Below, piece by piece: positions 1 through 5,957 of a stretch of 29,861 bases of DNA. Source of the stretch: UBA1431 sp049324235 (GTDB lineage Bacteria > Bacillota > Clostridia > Christensenellales > UBA1431); assembly GCA_049324235.1 (NCBI GenBank), contig JBMOLJ010000113.1:1-29861 (forward strand). Reading direction: 5' to 3'. The position numbers and the translations under genes were made by a program. Within the stretch, counting starts at the first letter, position 1, and every line of letters begins with the position of its first letter. A model generated the notes under the pieces. The model saw only the letters and a list, made by a program, of their open reading frames with translations. It was not told where the DNA came from and ran no database searches.

Positions 1-256
1 TTAATGGAAAAAAATGACATTTACAGGACGCCTTTTCACCGAATCTTAGTGCCTGTTCGCGTTTCCTTTATTTCACAAAAAGGAAAAGCTGTTTAAAATC
101 ATTGAAATATTTTTTTCCAAATATTTTGTTTAAACATTCTACCGGCACACATGATGTATCCTTGCACATACAATATTCTATATAGCATGAAAACCCCTTG
201 CTAGTCAGGAGAATGCGTAAGGGCGCTATGCAAACGAAAGAGGGTGGCTAAAAAGA
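1..256. other. AT-rich intergenic region upstream of the repeat protein
   Basis: No gene is supported here on either strand. The stretch is AT-rich with short A and T runs. It ends in a purine-rich segment (AGAGGGTGG near 239-247) that is the likely ribosome binding site of the downstream gene. A weak promoter could lie in the AT-rich stretch around 150-195, but no convincing -35/-10 pair stands out. The left part may be the end of a transcription unit lying outside the window. Confidence 0.4.
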
Positions 257-568
257 ATGGATGTTGAGGAAATGTCCAGAGATGAACTGATTAAACTTGC
301 AAAAGCCGCACAAAGACAGCGTGAAGCGCAGCACAAATACTATGCGGCGAATAAGGAACGGATTACAGCTGCCCAGCGCAGCTATTACCAGGCCAATAAA
401 GAAAGGATCGTTCAAGCCAAACGCCAGTATTATGCAAATAACCGGGATAAGGTGCTTCAAAGCAGGCGTGAACAGCGCGAGAAGCGCAAACGCGAAGCGG
501 TTCGCAAGCTTTTAAGCACAGCCCAGGATGTGAACGAAGCGTTAAAGAACACAAACAAATCCTCATAA
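257..568 (+). CDS. small highly charged protein with 15-residue YY-N-K/R repeats
   Basis: I do not recognise a named family. The 103-residue product is rich in Lys, Arg, Glu and Gln. Its core is three tandem 15-residue units, each starting with Tyr-Tyr (YYAANKERI, YYQANKERI, YYANNRDKV). These are followed by a very basic segment (RREQREKRKREAVRK) and a polar C-terminus. There is no signal peptide or membrane segment. Such repeats predict a continuous alpha-helix with a tyrosine stripe and suggest nucleic-acid binding or scaffolding, but that is inference. Similar repeats occur in small phage and plasmid proteins of Firmicutes. A purine-rich ribosome binding site (AGAGGGTGG) lies about 10 nt before the ATG, and a hairpin terminator follows the stop. 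The other reading frames across this region look like shadows. Confidence 0.7.
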   Translation: MDVEEMSRDELIKLAKAAQRQREAQHKYYAANKERITAAQRSYYQANKERIVQAKRQYYANNRDKVLQSRREQREKRKREAVRKLLSTAQDVNEALKNTNKSS

Positions 569-575
569 AGAATTT

Positions 576-603
576 AAAGCCTGCCCTCTGATGAGCAGGC
601 TTT
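576..603. terminator. hairpin terminator between the repeat protein and leuB
   Basis: A 9-bp perfect stem, AAAGCCTGC / GCAGGCTTT, encloses a 10-nt loop. T-rich sequence lies on both sides. It sits 7 nt after the plus-strand stop and about 60 nt after the leuB stop, so it probably ends both converging transcripts. Confidence 0.7.
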
Positions 604-665
604 ACTTATGCATTTTTCCTGTTTACCCGAGACAATTAAGAAATATGCTCCGGCCCTGTCCTGTT

Positions 666-1742
666 TTACGCGCCTGATACGCAGGCGGCTACGTGCGCGC
701 CCATGTCCCTGGTGGTGACGGATATCCCGTTGACTGCTATATCGGGTGTGCGGATGCCTTCGTACAGCACCTTGGCAACAGCGTCCTCGATGGCCGCTGA
801 CGCCTCGTGCAGGCCGAAGGAGTACTTGAGCATCATCGCGACGGACAAAATAGCGGCCAAGGGGTTGGCAACAGACTTTCCTGCGATATCGGGCGCCGAA
901 CCGTGTACCGGCTCGTACAGGCCGATGCGGCTGCCGATGGAGGCGGAGGGCAGCATGCCGATGGAACCGGTGATCTGGCTGGCCAGATCCGAAAGGATGT
1001 CGCCGAATATGTTGGAAGTGACGATCACATCGAACTGGTGCGGATTCCGCACGAGCTGCATGGCTGCGTTATCCACGTACATGTGCTCGAGCACGATATC
1101 AGGATACTCTTTATGCAGCGCGGTCACGGTCTCGCGCCAGAGGCGCGAGGACTCGAGCACGTTAGCCTTATCCACCGAGCACACGCGGCCCGAGCGGCTG
1201 CGCGCGCTTTCAAAGGCAACCCTGGCGATACGTTCAATTTCGGGCACCGAATAAAGCTCAGTATCAAAAGCGGCTTCCACACCGTCCTTTTGGACGCGTC
1301 CGCGTTCGCCAAAGTACATGCCGCCAGTCAGCTCGCGTACGATGAGGATATCCAGGCTGTCGCCCAGGATGTCGGAGCGCAGAGGCGAGGCGGAAATCAG
1401 CGCGTTGTGGACGATGGCCGGACGCAGGTTGGCATAAAGCCCAAGCTCTGCGCGGATGCCCAAGAGTCCCGCCTCCGGACGTGTTGCGCCGCCCAGGTGA
1501 TCCCATTTCGGGCCGCCGACGGCCCCCAGAAGCACGGCGTCGCACTCCCTGCAAAGCAACAGTGTTTCCTCCGGCAGCGGCACGCCTGTCTTATCGATCG
1601 CACAGCCGCCGATAAGCCCCTCTTTCGTTGATACTGCAAATCCGAACCGCTTTGCAGCCGCATCCAGGACGCGGACGGCTTCTGCCGTTACCTCGGGGCC
1701 GATTCCGTCGCCGGGCAAAAGCGCAAGTTTTATTTGATGCAT
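666..1742 (-). CDS. leuB: 3-isopropylmalate dehydrogenase
   Basis: This is the third step of leucine biosynthesis: NAD-dependent oxidative decarboxylation of 3-isopropylmalate, in the cytoplasm. The 358-residue product has normal family length. Visible motifs are the N-terminal GDGIGPEV, the metal and substrate segment VTSNIFGDILSD, and the C-terminal signature YEPVHGSAPDIAGK that binds NAD. The ATG is preceded by AAAGGAG. The gene lies 41 bp after leuA on the same strand and is presumably cotranscribed from the T-box-controlled leuA promoter. The isopropylmalate isomerase genes leuC and leuD, often placed between or next to these genes, are absent from the window. A converging terminator follows at 576-603. 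Confidence 0.96.
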   Translation of the reverse strand: MHQIKLALLPGDGIGPEVTAEAVRVLDAAAKRFGFAVSTKEGLIGGCAIDKTGVPLPEETLLLCRECDAVLLGAVGGPKWDHLGGATRPEAGLLGIRAELGLYANLRPAIVHNALISASPLRSDILGDSLDILIVRELTGGMYFGERGRVQKDGVEAAFDTELYSVPEIERIARVAFESARSRSGRVCSVDKANVLESSRLWRETVTALHKEYPDIVLEHMYVDNAAMQLVRNPHQFDVIVTSNIFGDILSDLASQITGSIGMLPSASIGSRIGLYEPVHGSAPDIAGKSVANPLAAILSVAMMLKYSFGLHEASAAIEDAVAKVLYEGIRTPDIAVNGISVTTRDMGAHVAACVSGA

Positions 1743-1783
1743 TTTTAGAGTTTGCTCCTTTCAGTCCGTTACATAACCGGATG

Positions 1784-3316
1784 TCATTTTCCTGTGTTTG
1801 CCGTTTGAAGCTCGTAGTCCGAGAGTGCGCGGTTGGCCGCATTGAGGTAGGAGCGCACCGACGATTCGATGATATCGGTGCTTATGCCTTTGCCGGTATA
1901 GGTGCTCCCGTTGAAGGATACGCGGGTGGTCACCTCGCCCAACGCGTCCTTGCCTTCGGTCACGGCGCGGATCACATAGGATTCCAGGTTCATATCGGCG
2001 CCGATGCAGCGGTCGATCGCGCGGAAGCACGCGTCGATGGGGCCGTCCCCCACCGCGGCTTCGCTGATCTGTTCGCCCTTGTAATTCAGGGTTACGCTCC
2101 CGATAGGACGGATGGTGTTCCCCGACTGGATCTGGAACGAGACCAGCTCGTATATTTCCGGAACTTCCGCAAGCTCAGATCCCACCAGCGCCTCGATATC
2201 GCGGTCGGTGACGTCCTTTTTGCGGTCGGCCAGGTTCTTGAATTTGATGAAGGCCTCGTCAATCTCCTCCGAAGTAAAATTATATCCCAGTTCTTTGAGT
2301 TTTTCCACAAAAGCATGTCGGCCCGAATGCTTGCCCAGAACGATTCCCGATACGGTGATACCTACGGATTCGGGCGTCATGATCTCGTAGGTGCTTGCGT
2401 TTGCGAGCACGCCGTGCTGATGGATGCCCGCTTCGTGCTTGAACGCGTTTGCGCCTACGATGGCTTTGTTGATCTGCACGTCTACGCCCGTAATGCTGGA
2501 TACCATGCGGCTGGTGCGGTAGATGCGCTCGGTTTTGATGTTATGGCCGATGTTGTAATAATTAGGGCGCGTGGCAAGCCCCATGATGATTTCCTCGAGC
2601 GCGGCGTTTCCGGCGCGTTCGCCCAGGCCGTTTATGGTGCATTCAACCTGCCTTGCGCCGCTCTTCACGCCGGAGAGCGAGTTTGCGACCGCCAGCCCAA
2701 GGTCGTTGTGGCAGTGGACGGAGATAACCGCTTTTTCAATGCCGGGAACGTTCTGCCGGATACCGGTGATCAGCGCCGCAAATTCTTCCGGTGTGGTATA
2801 GCCGACGGTGTCGGGGATATTCAGCGTCGTCGCGCCTGCCTTGATAACGGCCTCGAGCACTTCGTAGAGGAATTCGGGGTTGGAACGAGTGGCGTCCTCG
2901 GGAGAGAACTCCACATCCCCGCAGAGGCTGCGCGCCAGGGCCACCGCTTCGTAGGCGCGTTTTACCACATCGGGCGGCTGCATGCGCAGCTTGTATTCCA
3001 TGTGCACGGGCGACGTCGCGATAAATGTGTGGATACGCGGTTTTTTTGCGTCTTTCAATGCTTCCCAGCCCCGGTGGATATCGCCTGGAACAGCGCGGCA
3101 TAGCGCCGCAACGGAACACTGTACATGGTCGCAGATGGTCTTTACGGCTTCAAAATCGCCGGGAGAAGCCGCAGGGAAGCCCCCTTCGATGCAGTCGACG
3201 CCCAGTTCTTCCAATTGGCGGGCTATTTCGAGTTTTTCGTGAAGGTTCAGGTTTACGCCCGGCATCTGTTCGCCGTCGCGCAGGGTCGTATCAAAAATAT
3301 AGATTTTTTCAGTCAT
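1784..3316 (-). CDS. leuA: 2-isopropylmalate synthase
   Basis: This is the committed step of leucine synthesis: condensation of acetyl-CoA with 2-oxoisovalerate. The 510-residue length fits the long bacterial form. The N-terminal TIM barrel begins with DTTLRDGEQMPG and carries the metal-binding motif HCHNDLGLAVAN. The region near EAGIHQHGV is the family's linker signature. The C-terminal roughly 130 residues form the LeuA regulatory domain that mediates leucine feedback in the family. The ATG is preceded by AAGGAGG at good spacing. It is the first gene of a leuA-leuB unit. A T-box leader between promoter and gene (3346-3645) places expression under control of uncharged leucyl-tRNA. Citramalate synthase and homocitrate synthase are related families, but length, motifs and context with leuB favour LeuA. 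Confidence 0.95.
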   Translation of the reverse strand: MTEKIYIFDTTLRDGEQMPGVNLNLHEKLEIARQLEELGVDCIEGGFPAASPGDFEAVKTICDHVQCSVAALCRAVPGDIHRGWEALKDAKKPRIHTFIATSPVHMEYKLRMQPPDVVKRAYEAVALARSLCGDVEFSPEDATRSNPEFLYEVLEAVIKAGATTLNIPDTVGYTTPEEFAALITGIRQNVPGIEKAVISVHCHNDLGLAVANSLSGVKSGARQVECTINGLGERAGNAALEEIIMGLATRPNYYNIGHNIKTERIYRTSRMVSSITGVDVQINKAIVGANAFKHEAGIHQHGVLANASTYEIMTPESVGITVSGIVLGKHSGRHAFVEKLKELGYNFTSEEIDEAFIKFKNLADRKKDVTDRDIEALVGSELAEVPEIYELVSFQIQSGNTIRPIGSVTLNYKGEQISEAAVGDGPIDACFRAIDRCIGADMNLESYVIRAVTEGKDALGEVTTRVSFNGSTYTGKGISTDIIESSVRSYLNAANRALSDYELQTANTGK

Positions 3317-3345
3317 TTTCTTTTCCTCCTTATTATTTTATAAAT

Positions 3346-3376
3346 AAAAAAACCTCCGTCCCAATTAGGACGAAGG
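3346..3376 (-). terminator. T-box attenuator terminator before leuA
   Basis: On the minus strand the stem CCTTCGTCC / GGACGGAGG, with a TAATTG-type loop, is followed by a run of seven T. It is mutually exclusive with the antiterminator formed by the upstream T-box sequence. Confidence 0.85.
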
Positions 3377-3645
3377 ATTCTTCGCTATACCACCTAATCG
3401 TGTCCTTGCGTTAAAAGCAAAATGCACGCTTGCAAATACAGAAAGGATATAACTCCCTTCGATATTGCTCCCCGTAGTAACGGCGGGGACTTTCCGTCCG
3501 AACATACTCGCATAATGCTTTCCGCTGGAAGCTCAAGGATGAGATCCAACCGCGCTATCACGGACGGTTCGCACCAAACACCGTCCTCTCTGGAATTTCG
3601 GCAACGGATGGGAATTCCTGTCATTGCTGGTATGATATAAGATTG
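3346..3645 (-). promoter_or_regulatory. T-box leader (probable leucine specificity)
   Basis: Read on the minus strand, the leader has the hallmarks of a T-box riboswitch. An AGAGAG element is followed by GG-rich sequence and GGTGCGAACC (about 3565-3590). A candidate specifier CUC sits at 3543-3541, in the context GGATCTCATCC. The antiterminator T-box sequence TAGGTGGTATAGCGAA lies at 3396-3381. An intrinsic terminator follows at 3346-3376. T-boxes read uncharged tRNA and relieve termination. A CUC (Leu) specifier agrees with the downstream leuA. The specifier was picked by eye and is less certain than the T-box itself. Confidence 0.85.
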
Positions 3646-3651
3646 TAGAGT

Positions 3652-3681
3652 ATGATACCATGCTGCAAATCGTGTTGTCAA
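3652..3681 (-). promoter_or_regulatory. leuA promoter
   Basis: On the minus strand a consensus TTGACA (3681-3676) is separated by 18 nt from TATCAT (3657-3652). Transcription would start near 3645, at the beginning of the T-box leader. The insertion sequence ends only about 30 bp upstream of the -35 box, so the promoter core is intact. Confidence 0.75.
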
Positions 3682-3711
3682 CAATAGTTTTACAGGTCAG
3701 CGCAAAAAATC

Positions 3712-3738
3712 TGTAGGACTACAATACATATGGGACAA
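3712..3738 (+). repeat. left terminal inverted repeat of the insertion sequence
   Basis: This end begins TGTAGGACTACAATACATAT and ends near GGGACAA. It matches the complement of the right end at the outer seven bases, the central ACAT and the inner GGACA. Confidence 0.75.
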
Positions 3739-3826
3739 CCACGAGAAAAAAGATGAAGGATGAGCGCAAAACGGTTATTGTTAAGTTACAGACCCAAACA
3801 GAACCGAAAGGAAGTGCTCATCCCTC

Positions 3827-4768
3827 ATGAACAACATAACACAGGACATGAAGTACAAGCAATCCCTTATGTGCTACGCACTAAAGTTTGGCGTTGCGCG
3901 CGCCGCGCGCAAGTATAACCGCTGCCGTTCCTACATCTACCGCTGGCTGAAACGTTATGACGGCGCCATAGAATCCCTTGCCTGCCATTCCCGCCGCCCG
4001 CATTCCCATCCTAACCAGCATACACCTGAAGAACTTTCTCTCATCCGCAACATGCGGAAAAGGAACCCAAAGCTGGGGATTGTGGACCTTTGGTGCCGGC
4101 TGCGTTCAAGAGGATATAACCGGCGCATTGAAAGCCTCTACCGCGTACTGCGCAAAATGGGCGAGTTGCCGGAGCCACCCAAGCCGGCGCCATACAAACC
4201 CAAACCCTATCAACAAATGACGCGCCCCGGTGAGCGGGTGCAGATCGACGTCAAGCATGTTCCCGCTGCCTGCTGCGTCGGCGCAATGAAAGGGCGAAAG
4301 CTGTATCAGTACACGGCCCTCGACGAATTCACCCGGCTGCGGTATTTAGGCGCTTACGAGGAGGCCAGTACCTACTCCTCCGCCGACTTCCTATGTAACG
4401 CAGTCGCATACTTCAAACGTAAAGGCATAACGGTTGAATGCGTACAGACCGACAACGGCTTTGAGTTTACCAATCGCCTGAATCCTCAGGGATGCAGCTC
4501 TCAAACTCTGTTTGAGGAAACCGCCGCAGAACTGGGCATAACACATAAGCGAATCCGCCCATACACGCCCCGCCACAATGGCAAGGTTGAGCGCAGCCAC
4601 CGTGAGGACCAGAAGCATTTCTACAACACCCACTGTTTCTACTCGTTCGACGACTTTGGTGCACAGCTTGCTGTGCACCACTACCGCAGCAATAACCGCC
4701 CCATGCGCCCCCTCCAGTATAGCTCCCCCAGGGAGTTCCTCCGTGCTTACACTGTCCTAAATGTTTGA
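3827..4768 (+). CDS. IS481-like DDE transposase
   Basis: The 313-residue product is a single-frame transposase that would cut and join the ends of the surrounding element. An N-terminal helix-turn-helix spans about residues 18-45 (FGVARAARKYNRCRSYIYRW). A basic linker follows, then an rve/RNase H-like catalytic core. The likely catalytic triad is Asp141 (QIDVKH), Asp209 (QTDNGFEF) and Glu255 (NGKVERSHRE). The frame is intact, so the element may be active. The ribosome binding site AAAGGAAG lies at 3807-3814. The start codon falls inside one arm of a long inverted repeat (3753-3765 with 3816-3828) that could hide it in read-through transcripts. The stop codon lies in the right terminal repeat. 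Confidence 0.92.
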   Translation: MNNITQDMKYKQSLMCYALKFGVARAARKYNRCRSYIYRWLKRYDGAIESLACHSRRPHSHPNQHTPEELSLIRNMRKRNPKLGIVDLWCRLRSRGYNRRIESLYRVLRKMGELPEPPKPAPYKPKPYQQMTRPGERVQIDVKHVPAACCVGAMKGRKLYQYTALDEFTRLRYLGAYEEASTYSSADFLCNAVAYFKRKGITVECVQTDNGFEFTNRLNPQGCSSQTLFEETAAELGITHKRIRPYTPRHNGKVERSHREDQKHFYNTHCFYSFDDFGAQLAVHHYRSNNRPMRPLQYSSPREFLRAYTVLNV

Positions 4769-4778
4769 CAATCCTACA
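4752..4778 (-). repeat. right terminal inverted repeat of the insertion sequence
   Basis: On the complement this end reads TGTAGGATTGTCAAACATTT and then AGGACAG, pairing with the left end. It contains the last codon and stop of the transposase gene. Confidence 0.75.
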
Positions 4779-4782
4779 TCAG

Positions 4783-5005
4783 CCGACGACAAATCCCAAT
4801 GGGGTCTGTCGTCGGATTTCCTGTGCGGTTAAAAGCGAAGCGAAGTTTGCTCCCGTGCTATTGCCCCTGAAGCCCTTCCCGAGCAACTCCATGCAAAACA
4901 TGGTTTTGCATGGAAGCGGAGGAGCAACGAAGCGTTGCGAAGAATTCCCAAACGCCAAAGCGGTTGGGAATTTTGAGCGGAGCGAGGTTTGCTCCGACGT
5001 AACGG
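4783..5005. repeat. cluster of small palindromes (REP-like)
   Basis: No gene is supported between the insertion sequence and the ttcA-like gene. The stretch is packed with hairpins. CCGACGAC / GTCGTCGG is at 4783-4815. A perfect 11-bp stem CCATGCAAAAC / GTTTTGCATGG with a 3-nt loop is at 4889-4913. AATTCCCAA...TTGGGAATT is at 4943-4972 with one mismatch. A motif GCGAAGTTTGCTCC near 4840 recurs as GCGAGGTTTGCTCC near 4985. None is followed by a proper T run, so these look like repetitive intergenic palindromes rather than terminators. Confidence 0.6.
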
Positions 5006-5011
5006 GTATGC

Positions 5012-5040
5012 TTTTCATCAGCTGCTGCAGCGGATATAAT
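5012..5040 (+). promoter_or_regulatory. promoter of the ttcA-like gene
   Basis: A consensus -10 TATAAT lies at 5035-5040, 33 nt before the start codon. The matching -35 region (about 5012-5017, CTTTTC-like) is weak. The palindrome cluster ends just upstream. Confidence 0.5.
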
Positions 5041-5072
5041 GAATTATATGATACCAAAGGAGACTGCTAAAG

Positions 5073-5795
5073 ATGAAGAAGGTGCTGGGCTGTATCCGCC
5101 GGGCCTGCGATGATTTTCGCCTCATTGATCCCGGCGACAGGATTGCCGTGGGCGTATCGGGCGGGAAGGACAGTACGCTGCTGCTCCACGCTATCCGCCT
5201 CTACCGGTATTTCTCTCCCGTTCCATTTACATTCTGCGCCATCCACCTGCAGATGGGTTTTGAGGACATGGACGCCGCACCGCTTGCGGATTACGCACGC
5301 CAAAGCGGTATCGACCTGCATATCGTACCGACCGATATAGCCGCCGTAGTTTTCGACGTCCGCAAGGAAAAGAACCCGTGTTCCCTATGCGCCAAGATGC
5401 GCCGGGGCGCACTCAACAACTACGCGAAACAGCTCGGCTGCAACAAAGTGGCGCTTGCCCACCACATGGACGACGCGCTGGAGACCTTTTTCCTAAGCCT
5501 GTTCTACGAAGCCCGCATCTATACGCTCTCCCCGCGCTCCTACCTGGACCGTACGGACCTTACGCTGATACGGCCCATGCTCTATCTTCCCGAAAAGCAT
5601 ATTAATAACACAGTCCGGCGCCTTTCCCTGCCAGTCATCCATAACCCCTGCCCGGCAAACGGGCGTACCAAGCGCCAGGATATGAAAGAATTCATAAGCT
5701 CCATCGCAGCGCAGATACCAGGCGCGAAGGAAAAAATGCTCCACGCGCTGCAGAATACAGGCGCATACAGTCTGTGGGACAAAGCCAAAACCTGA
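5073..5795 (+). CDS. TtcA-family tRNA thiolation protein (PP-loop ATPase)
   Basis: A 240-residue PP-loop ATPase of the TtcA/TtuA type, predicted to activate a tRNA base with ATP and insert sulfur, for example 2-thiocytidine in TtcA. The PP-loop SGGKDS is at residues 29-34. Three cysteines fit an iron-sulfur cluster or catalytic set: Cys103 and Cys106 (PCSLC) and Cys193 (NPCPANG). The segment ALAHHMDDALET is also typical. The ATG at 5073 follows AAAGGAG at 10-nt spacing and a -10 box. It stands alone on the plus strand and is followed by a palindrome and a strong terminator. TtcA proper is known mainly from proteobacteria, and Firmicutes carry shorter homologues like this one whose exact target base is uncertain, so I give no symbol. 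Confidence 0.88.
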   Translation: MKKVLGCIRRACDDFRLIDPGDRIAVGVSGGKDSTLLLHAIRLYRYFSPVPFTFCAIHLQMGFEDMDAAPLADYARQSGIDLHIVPTDIAAVVFDVRKEKNPCSLCAKMRRGALNNYAKQLGCNKVALAHHMDDALETFFLSLFYEARIYTLSPRSYLDRTDLTLIRPMLYLPEKHINNTVRRLSLPVIHNPCPANGRTKRQDMKEFISSIAAQIPGAKEKMLHALQNTGAYSLWDKAKT

Positions 5796-5810
5796 AAGCG
5801 CAACCTTTGT

Positions 5811-5889
5811 CATTCTGAAGGAGCAAAGCGACTGAAGAATCTATTCTTGTAATGAAGAGCTTTAAACATTCTTCGCTATGCTCAGAATG
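5811..5889. repeat. 79-bp nested inverted-repeat element
   Basis: Outer arms are CATTCTGA (5811-5818) and TCAGAATG (5882-5889). Inner arms are GAAGAAT (5834-5840) and ATTCTTC (5868-5874). The arms contain GGAGCAAAGCGACTGAAGAA and CTTCGCTATGCTCAG, the style of short dispersed intergenic palindromes seen in many gut bacteria. It lies between the ttcA-like stop codon and the terminator. Confidence 0.6.
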
Positions 5890-5917
5890 AGCATAGGGGA
5901 TTTGGGGCAAACAACTA

Positions 5918-5945
5918 AGCGCAACCGATTCGGTTGCGCTTTTTC
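5918..5945 (+). terminator. intrinsic terminator after the ttcA-like gene
   Basis: A 10-bp perfect stem, AGCGCAACCG / CGGTTGCGCT, with a 3-nt loop is followed by TTTTT on the plus strand. It also sits about 15 nt beyond the stop codon of the converging LCP gene and may help end that transcript too, although no T run follows on the minus strand. Confidence 0.85.
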
Positions 5946-5957
5946 GTTTTCAGGCTG

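Larger units (their letters stand above)
3712..4778 (+). mobile_element. IS481-like insertion sequence, 1067 bp
   Basis: The element has imperfect terminal inverted repeats starting TGTAGGA: left end 3712-3738, right end 4752-4778 on the complement, with 17 of 27 or more positions identical. One intact DDE transposase gene fills most of the interior, and its stop codon lies within the right repeat. TGT ends, a single open frame and a length near 1.1 kb fit the IS481 family. The flanks share only TC at each side, so no convincing target duplication is visible. It is inserted just upstream of the leuA promoter. Confidence 0.85.

Noticed and set aside
1628..3103. A 491-codon open frame on the plus strand, antisense to leuA and leuB
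   Set aside because: It lies opposite clear family members, has no ribosome binding site, and its translation has no recognisable domain. Long antisense frames are common opposite GC-rich genes.
3422..3640. A 72-codon plus-strand open frame upstream of leuA
   Set aside because: It runs through the T-box leader, whose structure explains the sequence, and has no ribosome binding site.
3705..4785. A target-site duplication around the insertion sequence
   Set aside because: Only TC is shared by the flanks, which is within chance.
4765..5070. A 101-codon plus-strand open frame after the insertion sequence
   Set aside because: It starts in the terminal repeat and runs through the palindrome cluster and the ttcA promoter, with no homologous features.
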